A DNA stretch of 64,000 bases from Methanococcoides sp052057775 (GCF_052057775.1 NZ_CP195121.1:2170001-2234000); one strand, 5' to 3'. Positions 52,064-62,310 are shown, numbered from the stretch's first letter. A program made the numbers and translations. The notes: generated by a model not told the origin, from the sequence alone.

Positions 52064-52243
52064 ATTATGAAGAATTTAATATATAAGTAACATCTGTCTA
52101 AATATATTTGAGTTAAAGCTATTCTTATTTGAGTATAATGATAGGTATAAGAGTTAAATAAAATATGAGATTATATATTGTCAATTGATAAATAAAAATG
52201 ATAATTCAATATTAACAATGGATAATTGTTAAAGAGGGGTCTC

Positions 52244-53860
52244 ATGTTCAGGAAAGCTTTGATCATATTACTGATGGTACTTTGTGTATTCTCATTTACA
52301 GCGTCTGCATACACGCTTAATGACATAGAATGGAAAAATACGGAAACAGCTACTCTTCACTGGGGAGACAGTTTTGAGAACGGGGAAGCAAAAGATGATT
52401 CATATGAAACATATGTGATCAAAGCGGAGGATTTCAGTAAAGATGGTTTCGTATCAGTTTCGATCTCAAGAGATGGGCAGATAAAAACTACTGGATTCAT
52501 CTCCAATGGCCAGAGCTTTGAATACCGGGACGAGGAAAGAGGTCAGGATATTAAGGTATTTGCATCAGAGATCAAATTGAACATTGATTCGTGGACAGGC
52601 AATATGGAAGACCCTACAGCAAAATTAGAGGTATGGAGAAGAGGCGTCCCTGAATTTGATATTAAAATCGAAACCGAAAAGGATCCAAATACAGAAAAGG
52701 ACAATGAGTATGATCCAAGATCCCCTACCTATCCTAATGAAATCGTCACTACCATAACTGTCAAGAATAAAGGATATGCTGAAGCAAAAAACGTTGAAGT
52801 AATCATAAATCCTGCAGGAATGGAACTGGCTGATGGAAACATTAAGACCACAATGCTCTCATTAGCTAAAGATGAAGTCGCAGAACCCGTAGAAGTTAGC
52901 TTTAAAGTCCCACATCTCTGGGAAGAGACTGACCTTGATCTCGAAGTAACTGTCAGGGCCAAAGACATCAACGGAGACATCCACGAAGATACAGAGGATA
53001 AAGAAATAAAAATACTGCCAAAAGCTGAACTTCTGATCACTAAAACCATTGCAAAAGAGCTCTACATGGACGAAACTGCATATGTTACAGTCTCAGTTCG
53101 TAATCATGGGATCTACAGCATGAACTCAGTTACACTAAAAGATACTGTACTCTCCAGTATGGAACTTAAAGACAGTGTAACACTTGAAAAGAAAGTATCA
53201 TTCGCCCCCGGAGAAACTATTGAAGTATTCTCCTATGCACTTAAACCTCTCAAGCCAGGGCAATACACAGTACCTGAAACAGTTGCAACTTATACGACTA
53301 CTGACGGCAAAACCTATACATATGAATCAGATGATGAAACAAAGATCGAGATCAATGGACCATACATCGTCCTGACCCAAAAAGTGGACAAAACAAACTT
53401 ACAGCCAGGAAACGAAATAAAGGTCACAGTGACCGCAAAGAACGAAGGTAACAGGGATGCAAGTACAAAGGCATCATCCACCGAATTCCCAGCAGGTTCA
53501 AGTTTTGTAAGTGGCGATACCTCTGTTGACAAGGTACTGAGTAAAGGAGAATCAGCAAGTTATTCTTATACACTTAAGATGAACGATGAAGGTACCTTTA
53601 AGGTCCCGGCTGCAACTGCAACGTTCATCGATATGGAAAGCTACAAAGGAGAGAAGATCTCAAACATGCCTGAGATCACAGTTAAGGTCCCTGAGGAAAC
53701 CTCAACTTCATCGGGCACCAGCACAAGCAACCCATCCGGCAACAGCAACCCACAACCAGGATCCGAATCTAATGAAGAGGTCGTTGAACCGGGCTTTGAG
53801 TCCATATTCGCAATTGCTGCACTTGCTGGTGTATACACAGCAATAAGAAGGAGAAAATGA
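52244..53860 (+). CDS. PGF-CTERM surface protein with repeated beta domains
   Basis: About 538 residues. Signal peptide FRKALIILLMVLCVFSFTASA, then beta-rich repeats of CARDB/DUF11 type (VTTITVKNKGYAEAKNVEV; VYVSVRNHG-like stretches; EIKVTVTAKNEGNRDASTK), a Ser/Thr/Pro linker and a C-terminal tail PGFESIFAIAALAG followed by YTAIRRRK. That tail is a PGF-CTERM signal, recognised by archaeosortase A, so the protein is probably processed and lipid-attached at the cell surface. ATG 52244 has a GAGGGGTCTC site. The next gene is a paralogue. Confidence 0.85.
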   Translation: MFRKALIILLMVLCVFSFTASAYTLNDIEWKNTETATLHWGDSFENGEAKDDSYETYVIKAEDFSKDGFVSVSISRDGQIKTTGFISNGQSFEYRDEERGQDIKVFASEIKLNIDSWTGNMEDPTAKLEVWRRGVPEFDIKIETEKDPNTEKDNEYDPRSPTYPNEIVTTITVKNKGYAEAKNVEVIINPAGMELADGNIKTTMLSLAKDEVAEPVEVSFKVPHLWEETDLDLEVTVRAKDINGDIHEDTEDKEIKILPKAELLITKTIAKELYMDETAYVTVSVRNHGIYSMNSVTLKDTVLSSMELKDSVTLEKKVSFAPGETIEVFSYALKPLKPGQYTVPETVATYTTTDGKTYTYESDDETKIEINGPYIVLTQKVDKTNLQPGNEIKVTVTAKNEGNRDASTKASSTEFPAGSSFVSGDTSVDKVLSKGESASYSYTLKMNDEGTFKVPAATATFIDMESYKGEKISNMPEITVKVPEETSTSSGTSTSNPSGNSNPQPGSESNEEVVEPGFESIFAIAALAGVYTAIRRRK

Positions 53861-53867
53861 ATAGATC

Positions 53868-55124
53868 ATGCGAATGAGAATACACGTTTGCCTGATTATT
53901 GTATTTGCCATAATATTATGTGCAAATATTGCTATTGCCTCATCCGAGAACGATCCGGAATGGAACGAATCGGTCAATTATACCCTTTACTGGGGAGATA
54001 GTGTTGAGGTGGACGGCTTCCTGATCAAGGCAAACGACTTCTCAAAAGCAAGACCTTTTGACATTGAGACAGATTATGTAATGCTTACCATCATTTCCGA
54101 CGATTCGGAAAAATGGAGCGCACTCCTCTCGGTCAATAACAGCCAGATACCTGATAGAGGAATATTTGGTGAAAGGCTTAATATAACTGCTTTTGAGGTT
54201 GTGACCGGGGAAGACATCCCTGCACCCTATACCAAGATCGCAGTCTCAACACTCAACATTACAGAAGAAGAGAGCGGAAGCTGGATCAACAATACGATCT
54301 CTGTAACAAAGACGATATATAAGGAAACTTATATCGATGAGAGAGTATTCATCGAAGTCCAGATCAAAAATCTCCGGAACCTGGAATTCCAGAATGTCAC
54401 AATAAATGAGACACTTCCAGAAAACATATTAAGTGATCCTGATATCGATGTCGACCAGACGATAGATATCGAGCCGTATTCAAAGAAATTGATCCAGTAT
54501 TCTATCAAAGCACTTAAACCGGGAAACTACACGATACCTCCCACAGAAATAGAACTGGTTTACAGGGGAGTAACGTATCACCACTACACAAACTCAACAG
54601 AACTGGTCGTCTACGGACCATATATCACCGCTGAAAAGACGGCCACTGTTAATGAAAATGATCCACAGCAACTGGACATCAGCATAACAGTGGAAAATAA
54701 AGGTAACCGTGCAGCATATTTGGAGATCAGGGATGAAATGATGCCAAACTCTATCCTGAAGGAAGGAAAGACAACAACTGAAATGGTCATATTCCCGGAC
54801 AAGGTCAAAAAACTGGAGTACACCGTAAATATCAAAACCATCAACAAGAACACCATAGCCCCTTCAGCAGAGATATATTTTTCAGACTCTAAAGGATACT
54901 CCGACACATTCTGGACAAAAAGATTCTACATATTCAAAGAACATGAAGAAGGAACTCCCGAACCTTTAATTGAACCTGAAGAAGAACAGGACATTGCTGA
55001 TCCCGAATACTCTGATACGAGCAGTGGTAATATGGAATATCCGAAATTCGGACCTATAAGATCGGTCAGAGATCTTGTCGACAATGCGATGATAATAATT
55101 AATGAAGCACTTGAGTACAAGTGA
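53868..55124 (+). CDS. Secreted paralogue of the upstream PGF-CTERM protein
   Basis: 418 residues with a signal peptide (VCLIIVFAIILCANIAIAS). It shares blocks with the preceding protein: LYWGDSVEVDGFLIKANDFSK, TKTIYKETYIDERVFIEVQIKN, ALKPGNYTIPPTEI and ITVENKGNRAAYLEI. It has many N-glycosylation sequons but no PGF-CTERM or C-terminal membrane helix; it ends in a charged amphipathic helix. Seven bases separate the two genes, so it is an operon. It may be a released or protein-anchored partner of the first. Confidence 0.75.
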   Translation: MRMRIHVCLIIVFAIILCANIAIASSENDPEWNESVNYTLYWGDSVEVDGFLIKANDFSKARPFDIETDYVMLTIISDDSEKWSALLSVNNSQIPDRGIFGERLNITAFEVVTGEDIPAPYTKIAVSTLNITEEESGSWINNTISVTKTIYKETYIDERVFIEVQIKNLRNLEFQNVTINETLPENILSDPDIDVDQTIDIEPYSKKLIQYSIKALKPGNYTIPPTEIELVYRGVTYHHYTNSTELVVYGPYITAEKTATVNENDPQQLDISITVENKGNRAAYLEIRDEMMPNSILKEGKTTTEMVIFPDKVKKLEYTVNIKTINKNTIAPSAEIYFSDSKGYSDTFWTKRFYIFKEHEEGTPEPLIEPEEEQDIADPEYSDTSSGNMEYPKFGPIRSVRDLVDNAMIIINEALEYK

Positions 55125-55190
55125 TCTTTTCTTTCTGCCAGAACGAAATCTATTTAGCTATTTCAATTGTCTGGACTACGGGAATGAGAT

Positions 55191-55814
55191 ATGAAAAAAG
55201 ACCAGGGATTTGAAAAAGCCAAGTTCGAGATAATACTCTCGGGAAGATCAAATGTTGGAAAATCATCCATCATAAGAGAGCTCACGGGTAAAAAAGTAAA
55301 GGTAGGGAAACGACCGGGAGTTACTTTAAAGCCTGCACATACCCTGCGATCAGATATGCTGATCACAGATCTGCCAGGATTCGGGTTCATGAGCGGCGTG
55401 AAAGACCGCAAACAGGACATTGTAAAGGACCAGATCGTCCGCTACATAGAGAACAACGCTGAAAGAATAAAGATAGCAGTTCTTGTTACTGATGCAGTTT
55501 CATTCACAGATGTTATCGAGCGCTGGGAGAGCCGCAATGAGATACCTATCGACATAGAAATGTTCGATTTTTTCAATGAACTGGGATTCGACACCATTGT
55601 TGCCGTAAACAAGATGGACAGGATAAAAGATAACGAACGTGAAGAAAGACTGGATGCCATCGCTGAGAAGCTCGGACTCACTCCGCCATGGAACCAGTGG
55701 GATTACATAATCGCACCTGTGAGTGCAAAAAAAGGAAACATCAATTCACTCAAGGGATTGCTTCGAAAGCGCCTTCATGATGCTAAAAGAGATGATCTTT
55801 TCAAATATATATGA
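55191..55814 (+). CDS. engB: EngB-type GTP-binding protein
   Basis: 207-residue small GTPase of the EngB/YihA family. G1 SGRSNVGKSSII, G2 region KVGKRPGVTLKP, G3 DLPGFG, G4 NKMDR and G5 VSAKKGN are all present. In bacteria EngB helps large-subunit ribosome assembly; the archaeal role is probably similar but untested. Monocistronic, after the surface protein pair. Confidence 0.9.
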   Translation: MKKDQGFEKAKFEIILSGRSNVGKSSIIRELTGKKVKVGKRPGVTLKPAHTLRSDMLITDLPGFGFMSGVKDRKQDIVKDQIVRYIENNAERIKIAVLVTDAVSFTDVIERWESRNEIPIDIEMFDFFNELGFDTIVAVNKMDRIKDNEREERLDAIAEKLGLTPPWNQWDYIIAPVSAKKGNINSLKGLLRKRLHDAKRDDLFKYI

Positions 55815-55919
55815 GATCAATGGAACTTAACGGACCAAAACATAAAAAAGGATCGAGATGAACAGAAGCTGAGATGAATGATCAGCTGATCAGCCGTTCA
55901 TCCACCCACCTATAGCTCA

Positions 55920-56540
55920 TCACCTTACGTAAAAATCAGCGCCAATATCCTTTGCTATCATTTCACATTTTTTGATGTCAATGTCATTGAAACCTACAAC
56001 GGTCATACGTGTATGGATACCGGCTGCAATGGCATTTTTTGTGAAGTCCAGCATAGCATTATATGAACCTTCGAAAGCCGGTCTGCATATCTCATTATAT
56101 TTGTCTTCCGATTCCGCATTGAGGCTCACTGATACTTCATCAAGACCTGCCCCTTTGAGTTCTGCCACAACATCCCTCTCAGGATAAAGCAATTGTGCAT
56201 GTCCGTTCGTATCCAGCCTTACCCTCACACCCTTTTCCTTGAGCCAGCGAGTGATATCAAGAAGGATGTCAAAACGGAGGGTCGCCTCTCCGAACCCCGT
56301 AAATACGACCTCCCGGTATTTGCTAAGGTCCAGGGACGAAAGTTTTTCCAGGATCTCATCAAGAGAAGGTTCTTTTTTGAGGCGCAGGTCATAACCATAG
56401 ACACCGTCTGAGACGTCGCGTATACAGAAAACACAGCTTGCACTGCATCTGTTGGTTATGTTAAGATACAGATTGTCATGCCCTTCATAACAAAGCGTGC
56501 CAACATTCTCAAGATTACCGTCAAATTTTTTTTCTGTCAT
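55920..56540 (-). CDS. Radical SAM protein (TatD-linked type)
   Basis: 206 residues. The SAM cluster motif CSASCVFC is followed by IRDVSDGVYGYDLRL, GFGEATLRFD (glycine-rich), RLDTNGHAQL and EVSVSLNAESEDKYNEICRP. The short length and layout match the TatD-associated radical SAM family, whose reaction is unknown. No tatD is adjacent here. Isolated gene. Confidence 0.82.
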   Translation of the reverse strand: MTEKKFDGNLENVGTLCYEGHDNLYLNITNRCSASCVFCIRDVSDGVYGYDLRLKKEPSLDEILEKLSSLDLSKYREVVFTGFGEATLRFDILLDITRWLKEKGVRVRLDTNGHAQLLYPERDVVAELKGAGLDEVSVSLNAESEDKYNEICRPAFEGSYNAMLDFTKNAIAAGIHTRMTVVGFNDIDIKKCEMIAKDIGADFYVR

Positions 56541-56647
56541 TTGCAGCCTCTTTATATTTACAGGATAATTCTGATCGACTTAACATATTTGCAGGAACTG
56601 CTTCAAGCATATATTTGCAGGATCCATTTAAAATAAATTAAATTCAT

Positions 56648-57019
56648 TTAATATCTATTTTCGTTTACCGGATGATCTTTCCACTTGCCTGAACTGATCA
56701 CGGGATACTTCTCACAGGGAGCAGCTGGCGAAAGAAAATACATCCATGTTTCAGAACCATTATCAAGCAATACATTTTTCCTGCAGAACCATTTGCCTTC
56801 AAACTCATCGAGAACTTTCAGCAACTCATTGTCTGCATTATAGAGTTCACCTGATATCTTTGAGCCAGGTTCACCCATTACTACACCAGGAAAGTATTCA
56901 AGATCCAGCATCCTGAACTCAGTCGCTGTGGATGCCTCACAAACAAAAGTGGAATCCCCAAGCAGGTGATGGTTGCAACATCCCTTTTTCAAAGTGCCGT
57001 ATACGAATAGAAGACTCAT
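56648..57019 (-). CDS. Gamma-glutamylcyclotransferase-like (AIG2/GGCT) protein
   Basis: 123 residues with the family start LLFVYGTLKKG, a substrate-loop region (HHLLGDSTFV), FPGVVMGEPGSKISGELY and EFEGKWFCRK around the catalytic glutamate. Substrate unknown. Its ATG overlaps the end of the geranylgeranyl reductase gene by 4 bp, so the two are coupled. Confidence 0.82.
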   Translation of the reverse strand: MSLLFVYGTLKKGCCNHHLLGDSTFVCEASTATEFRMLDLEYFPGVVMGEPGSKISGELYNADNELLKVLDEFEGKWFCRKNVLLDNGSETWMYFLSPAAPCEKYPVISSGKWKDHPVNENRY

Positions 57020-58206
57020 CTTATCCCAAAGTTCATTTTAAGCAGACCTTTCCTTACTGCATCAGGTAGCTGCCCACACTGCAGTGCTTTCATATGCTCA
57101 GGATCGATCATCTTGATAGCTGCAGACATCATTGAATCAGAGCGCATGAGGTTATCCATAAGCTTTCTCACATAGACCGCAGTCTTAATCTCCAGACCCA
57201 TCTCCTTTCGCCAGCGCTCGTCATAGTCTTCCAGCCTGCACTTCCCTTCAAGGAAATCAACTGCAGTCTGACCGGCGATCTTTCCACCTACCATTGCAGT
57301 GGATATTCCGCCACCATTGGTAGCTATGATATGACCGGCAGCATCACCGGCAACAAGAGTATCTTTAGTAGCTGTTACCTTAGGAGCACCACCAACCGGC
57401 ACAAGACCGGAAACCACTGAAATGATGGAACCTCCTTCAAGCTTCTTACTGGCTATGGGGTGCTCGTACATGAACTTTTCAAGATAATCCCTGGCAGACA
57501 TCCCATTCCTGAAAAGGATCTCCCTGATGCCTACTCCGATGTTGGCATTATCGCCACCCTGAGAGATGACCCAGGCATAACCACCGGGAACATAGTCCTT
57601 TCCGAAGAACATTTCCACGGCATCCCTGTCAACATCCACACCGCTTACCTCATACTCAAATGCAGTTCCCGTGCCCATTGGATCAGGATCGCGAAGAAGT
57701 CCTTTTGCTTTTCCGACAATGGAATTCGGTCCATCGGCACCGATTAGAACCTTACCGTGGATCGTGTGCTGCCCGAAAACACCATCGACCTCAACAGTAG
57801 TGCCATTCACCTCAAGGACATTGGTACCTGCCATAAGCTTTGCACCGCATTTACCAGCCTCTTTCGCAAGATACTTGTCAAACCTGCGCCTGTCGATGGC
57901 ATCAGCATCGACCTCAAATTCCTTGGAATAGCCATTCGGAGCGATAAAGCGCTGTACACTGCTCGAAGCATGGATACATTCCGAGGGTATCGATTCAAGA
58001 GTATAAGGAAGCTCGGCATTTGGAACAAGCTCCTGTAAAGTATCGAGATGAGGAAGGAATCCTCCGCATTGAAGAGGAATCCCAATGTCCTTTTTTTTAT
58101 CAATAAGAAGTACGGATGCGCCTGCTTCTGCTGCATAAGCCGCAGCCGTAGAGCCGGCAGGTCCCGCACCGACAATGATCATATCATATGAGTTTTCAGG
58201 CTTCAT
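57016..58206 (-). CDS. Geranylgeranyl reductase family flavoprotein
   Basis: 396 residues. N-terminal FAD motif MIIVGAGPAGSTAAAYAAEAG, substrate-side motif GVGIREILFRNG region, PGGYAWVISQGGDNANIGVG, and the second FAD motif LVAGDAAGHIIATNGGGISTAM. Such enzymes hydrogenate the isoprenoid chains of archaeal membrane lipids. It is followed by and overlaps the GGCT-like gene. Confidence 0.9.
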   Translation of the reverse strand: MKPENSYDMIIVGAGPAGSTAAAYAAEAGASVLLIDKKKDIGIPLQCGGFLPHLDTLQELVPNAELPYTLESIPSECIHASSSVQRFIAPNGYSKEFEVDADAIDRRRFDKYLAKEAGKCGAKLMAGTNVLEVNGTTVEVDGVFGQHTIHGKVLIGADGPNSIVGKAKGLLRDPDPMGTGTAFEYEVSGVDVDRDAVEMFFGKDYVPGGYAWVISQGGDNANIGVGIREILFRNGMSARDYLEKFMYEHPIASKKLEGGSIISVVSGLVPVGGAPKVTATKDTLVAGDAAGHIIATNGGGISTAMVGGKIAGQTAVDFLEGKCRLEDYDERWRKEMGLEIKTAVYVRKLMDNLMRSDSMMSAAIKMIDPEHMKALQCGQLPDAVRKGLLKMNFGIR

Positions 58207-58375
58207 GAGGATGTCTTCTATAATAGTGATATATTATAAATCTGTTTCAGAGACATCTGCTGAATGAAGCAAAAATTCGAATAATTGATGAAGAAACGTA
58301 AGTAAGAATAAACATAGAAGAAAGAAAGTAGAGTAAGATAGAAATAAGATCTGCAGTAAAAAAGGAGCTGAGAAA

Positions 58376-58570
58376 TTACTCAGCTACTTCAGCGAATGCG
58401 AACTTGCGCATTACTTTGGTTACCTTGATGGTAACTTCATCGCCAACGGATGTACCTGGTACAAAGATGACAAATCCGCTTACTCTTGCGATGCCGTCTC
58501 CTTCCCTTGCGATGTCTTCAATTGTTACGTCGTATGTTTCACCAGCTTCTACTGGTGCAGTTGATTCCAT
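58376..58570 (-). CDS. Small TRAM-domain RNA-binding protein
   Basis: About 64 residues: GETYDVTIEDIAREGDGIARVSGF, VIFVPGTSVGDEVTIKVTKV, ending RKFAFAEVAE, a stand-alone TRAM domain. In Methanococcoides burtonii such proteins are cold-responsive RNA chaperones. The start is uncertain: GTG 58591 or ATG 58570. Its long leader resembles cold-shock-type mRNAs, though that is inference. Confidence 0.85.
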   Translation of the reverse strand: MESTAPVEAGETYDVTIEDIAREGDGIARVSGFVIFVPGTSVGDEVTIKVTKVMRKFAFAEVAE

Positions 58571-58777
58571 GTTGTTGAACAAATATTTCACATCCTTTTG
58601 TGATGCTTGAAAGAACTAACTAAGCTGAAAAACATAATGGAAAAAGCAGCACATACGTGAGTAAATACTATTTAATACCTTACGTTCGAAGCAAAAAGTT
58701 ATACTTTAAAGCATTTAACAAATAGCAGAGATAAGATATAAGGGTTCTGGTACATTTAATGAAAAAGAACAGAGGCG

Positions 58778-59239
58778 TTAATAGCCGCCTCCGACCTGCA
58801 AAAGCTCGAAATCAAGATCATCCGGAACGTTTGCCTTGAAAATAAAAACATTGCACCTCATATTCCTTGCCTCTGTGATGGCGCGCTTCTGAGTATCTGT
58901 GATCTCACCATCAGAAGTGGTAATGCAGAACATCTTCCTTTCATTGTTGCTCACAAGGAAATCAAAATCCTCTGAATATGCCTTAAGGAAATCAACGAAA
59001 GCCTTAAGCTCATCCCATTTAGTGCAGAGGTGGATGTTCTTTGATGCGGAATTCTCCACATACCAGTCCCTGCTCATGTATGGATAGGCATTGTACTGGT
59101 CTACAAGCTCATCAAAGCTTTTGTATATCCGGTCTACATCGCGTTTCAGGCTTATCCATTTCCAGTTCTGCTGTGCAAAGTATCTTGCTGCCAGAATCTC
59201 AACAATTGCTTTTTTATCATCAATATCCAGTTTCATCAT
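58778..59239 (-). CDS. Hypothetical protein downstream of DHPS-related gene
   Basis: About 153 residues, alpha/beta, soluble: MMKLDIDDKKAIVEILAARYF, a Trp/Lys/Tyr-rich middle and DFDFLVSNNERKMFCITTSDGEITDTQKRAI. I do not recognise the family. It follows the dihydropteroate-synthase-related gene by about 27 bp in the same direction, so it may be its partner. Start between 59245 and 59236 is uncertain. Confidence 0.6.
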   Translation of the reverse strand: MMKLDIDDKKAIVEILAARYFAQQNWKWISLKRDVDRIYKSFDELVDQYNAYPYMSRDWYVENSASKNIHLCTKWDELKAFVDFLKAYSEDFDFLVSNNERKMFCITTSDGEITDTQKRAITEARNMRCNVFIFKANVPDDLDFELLQVGGGY

Positions 59240-59266
59240 AAACACCCAAAGATCAAAACTAAAAGA

Positions 59267-60772
59267 TCAAAGATCATCATCCTGTGAATAGCTTCTTCCA
59301 AGTTGCAGGGCTATTTCAGCTTTTTCAAGCTCGCATCCAAGATAAGACGCATGGTCCATCTTTGATATGAGCTCCATACTCATAATAGTGTCCATTATAT
59401 CCCTCGCGGTCCTTCCCACAATGGTTGCCTTTTCATGCTGTGCGACAATAACACCACCATTATCATCCGAAACGATCCCTATCCTGAAAGGCCCCAGCGG
59501 ATCAAGTGACCAACCTGCAAACCTCCGTGCTACAACATGATTTTCAGGAACCTCCGCTTCCGGACGTCTGCGCTTTTCCTTAAGCTGAAGCAGATCAATG
59601 CCCAGGTCCTTGGGAGAACTCTCCCTTTCCTTTGAAAGAGCCATCATACTGGCTGCAGTCTTCAGTTCACTTATGGAACCACGTGTCTTCTCACTGAACT
59701 CAGGCGTGAACAGGATGCATGAACCCACGTCTGCAGCAATACCACAGAGAGTTGCATTGACACCCACCGAATCTGCATCAATGAGCTCAGTAACGTTACC
59801 AGCCCCGAAGAACACAGGTACATCCGGATGATCCTCATGGAACCGGGAATATCTTACAATTGAAGATGTTATTCCATGCCCGATCGGATCGAGAACAGGG
59901 TCAGCAATTATATCATGGATACCTGCAGCCCTTGCAGCATCTATATTGGCAACAAGACTCTCAAAGCCTGCCCCCGCATCAGGGATAACGACCGCCGCAA
60001 TACCGGCACCTGCAATTTCGGCCGCAACTGCATCAATGTTGCTGGAATTCAAACTCAGCACAAGGTCAATGCCTTCTTCCAGTGCAGCTATAATAAGTTC
60101 CGGCTCCAGTGTATCGATGCTTATCGGAACAGTGGAAACCTCACGGGCCACCCTTACAGCTCGTTTTATGTCCCCGGGAGATGCTGTCAGTGATGCTCCA
60201 AGATCGATAATATCAGCACCTTTCATAATAAAGGACCTGATCCTTCTGGAAAGTGCGGCCTCATCAAGACCGGTTGCATCCACAACTTCAGCCATCACTT
60301 TCATTCTGGAACCGCCACCAAGTTTCACATCATTAAGTCTCATCAGTGGTTCAGCGTTCTGCTCGATCTCATCAAGGGTTTCTATGGCAATGCCCCTCCA
60401 TACATCAGAGAGGAGCTCACATGCAGGAACCTCCAGAGAGAATTCCATCTCACCTACAAAGCGGAGTACACTGCCAAGATCATAGGCATGCTTGGGACCA
60501 AGATAGACCTTGCAATCCAGCTCCTTTTCAATAATTGAAAAATCCCCGGAGCAAAGACCCGGTACAAAGATCACATCATACCTCTTATCCTGCTGTTTTA
60601 GTACTGAGAGCAGCCTGTGAGGAGTAAGGAAAGCAGCTACCTCAATATCCAGGACAAGAACATCGGCATTGTCAGCTACAGAGAAACGAACCGTATTTTC
60701 TGCAAGCTTGCCGGTTGCAACCAGAATTTCCATGACCTTTAGATTGGCTGCATCGTAAAAAAGAATATCCAT
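59267..60772 (-). CDS. Dihydropteroate synthase-related protein
   Basis: 501 residues. The middle has a pterin-binding-type TIM barrel (GADIIDLGASLTASPGDIKRAVRVA; PISIDTLEPELIIAALEEGIDLVLSLN; DPVLDPIGHGI; VFFGAGNVTEL), flanked by N- and C-terminal extensions. Archaeal proteins of this type are linked to tetrahydromethanopterin synthesis, where a DHPS-like condensation is needed. The classical DHPS loop is altered, so the exact substrate is uncertain. Upstream, in the same direction, lies ftsZ. Confidence 0.85.
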   Translation of the reverse strand: MDILFYDAANLKVMEILVATGKLAENTVRFSVADNADVLVLDIEVAAFLTPHRLLSVLKQQDKRYDVIFVPGLCSGDFSIIEKELDCKVYLGPKHAYDLGSVLRFVGEMEFSLEVPACELLSDVWRGIAIETLDEIEQNAEPLMRLNDVKLGGGSRMKVMAEVVDATGLDEAALSRRIRSFIMKGADIIDLGASLTASPGDIKRAVRVAREVSTVPISIDTLEPELIIAALEEGIDLVLSLNSSNIDAVAAEIAGAGIAAVVIPDAGAGFESLVANIDAARAAGIHDIIADPVLDPIGHGITSSIVRYSRFHEDHPDVPVFFGAGNVTELIDADSVGVNATLCGIAADVGSCILFTPEFSEKTRGSISELKTAASMMALSKERESSPKDLGIDLLQLKEKRRRPEAEVPENHVVARRFAGWSLDPLGPFRIGIVSDDNGGVIVAQHEKATIVGRTARDIMDTIMSMELISKMDHASYLGCELEKAEIALQLGRSYSQDDDL

Positions 60773-60856
60773 TGGATGAAGAACAGATCATAAAAAATGG
60801 TGGAAGAAGACCGGCGATATTTCACACCGGCCTGTAGAACAGAACCTACTTAGAAC

Positions 60857-62038
60857 TTACTGAATTATGTCGATTATTGACCCGCCGTATGATGCCTGTG
60901 CACCGATCGGTTCAACGACCGTTCGGCGTCCTCGCTCGGCCCGAGAAAAAGAGGAGGACCTCATTTTTGTGTTTGTGTTCTCAACAACACCGGAGTGGAA
61001 CTGAGGACCAAGCACCTGTGCGGACTGAACACCGGTCATAATAGCCATGACGCGTACCTTTCCTTCGTAGTCGTCTCTGATACGTGCTCCCCAGATAACA
61101 TTTGCATTTGGAGAAAGCTCATAGGTAAGAGATGCTGCGATCTCTTCTGCTTCCTTGAGGCTGAGGTCAGGACCGCCTGTGATGTGTACAAGACTACCGG
61201 TTGCTCCCCTGTAGTCAACATCAAGGAGTGGGTGATTGAGTGCTGTGCGAACAACATCGTTGCTCTTGTCCTGGTTCTTGCTGTCTCCTACAAGCATGAC
61301 AGCAACGCCACCGCAACCCATGATAGCACGGATGTCAGCGTAGTCGAGATTGATGAGTGATGGCTGTGTGATAGTTTCTGTGATGCCCTTTACGGTCTCA
61401 GCGATCAGTTGGTCCATAACGGAGAATGCCTGCTCGATAGGCAGGTTTGGAACGTAATCAAGAAGCCTGTTGTTGTCAAGTACGATAACTGTGTCAGCTG
61501 CCCTGCGGAATTCCTCAAGACCTTCCTCGGCTTTTACGGTACGTGCACGCTCTACCCTGAAAGGACTGGAGACCATACCTACTACGATAGCACCCTGCTC
61601 TTTTGCGATCTCTGCAACAACAGGTGCTACACCGGTACCGGTTCCTCCACCCATACCAGCTGTTACGAAAACAAGGTCACTTTCCTTGAAGATCTCCTCA
61701 AGGGTACCACGTGCAAGTTCTGCAGCTTTTGCACCAACTTCAGGATATCCACCAGCACCAAGACCTCTTGTAAGGGTCTTACCGACAAGGATCTTCTTGT
61801 CAGCACGGATATGATCAAGATGCTGTTTGTCAGTGTTAATAGCAATAGTTTCTGCACCTTCGATACCGATGTTGTACAAACGGTTGATGGTGTTGTTACC
61901 TGCACCACCACATCCAACAATGGTGATACGAGGCATTCCGAATCCTTCGAACTGGTCATCTGCTGATACTGACTGTCTGTACTCTTTTTCTATTTCTGAG
62001 TGTTTTAATGCTTCCTGTACTATAGACTGCACGTTCAT
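60857..62038 (-). CDS. ftsZ: Cell division GTPase FtsZ
   Basis: Tubulin-like GTPase forming the Z ring. About 393 residues with GCGGAGNNTINRL, the tubulin signature GGGTGTG (GMGGGTGTGVAPVV), NNRLLDYVPNLPIEQAF, and the T7 loop NLDYADIRAIM. The C-terminus ends GAQASYGGSIIDIIQ. Three starts are in frame (62059 ATG, 62038 ATG, 62032 GTG); AAGAGAGGGG ends directly before 62038 and is best spaced for GTG 62032. It is preceded by an unusually long, structured leader. Confidence 0.95.
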   Translation of the reverse strand: MNVQSIVQEALKHSEIEKEYRQSVSADDQFEGFGMPRITIVGCGGAGNNTINRLYNIGIEGAETIAINTDKQHLDHIRADKKILVGKTLTRGLGAGGYPEVGAKAAELARGTLEEIFKESDLVFVTAGMGGGTGTGVAPVVAEIAKEQGAIVVGMVSSPFRVERARTVKAEEGLEEFRRAADTVIVLDNNRLLDYVPNLPIEQAFSVMDQLIAETVKGITETITQPSLINLDYADIRAIMGCGGVAVMLVGDSKNQDKSNDVVRTALNHPLLDVDYRGATGSLVHITGGPDLSLKEAEEIAASLTYELSPNANVIWGARIRDDYEGKVRVMAIMTGVQSAQVLGPQFHSGVVENTNTKMRSSSFSRAERGRRTVVEPIGAQASYGGSIIDIIQ

Positions 62039-62040
62039 CC

Positions 62041-62310
62041 CCTCTCTTGGATATTGCATTCTACTGCAATTTGCGTGTTGGACACGCTGACTGTTTTCAA
62101 ATCAATGTAGGCCCCTTACAATTATGTCATGAGGCTTATCCTCTCTTGCCCGCAGATCAGGTCCTGCGGCCGTCCGTGTTGTAAGCGAACGGTTAATGGC
62201 AAAAATGAAGTAGTCTATAGTAGTCACTACCCACATAGGTCACCACTATCGAGAAACCCCGATAACATCCTTCACCATCGCCCTCTCTTGCTGCCGGAAA
62301 TTCATCCGGC
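62041..62310 (-). promoter_or_regulatory. Structured 5' leader of ftsZ
   Basis: GC-richer than its surroundings. Hairpins: GCCGGA/TCCGGC (62293-62310), TATCGAG/CCCGATA (62247-62264, needs a G-U pair that exists only in minus-strand RNA), CCGCAG/CTGCGG (62150-62169) and GCGTGT/ACACGC (62073-62087). The motif CAAGAGAGG occurs three times on the minus strand (62041-62049, 62140-62148, 62282-62290), the last serving as the ribosome-binding site. No ORF is supported. Confidence 0.55.
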
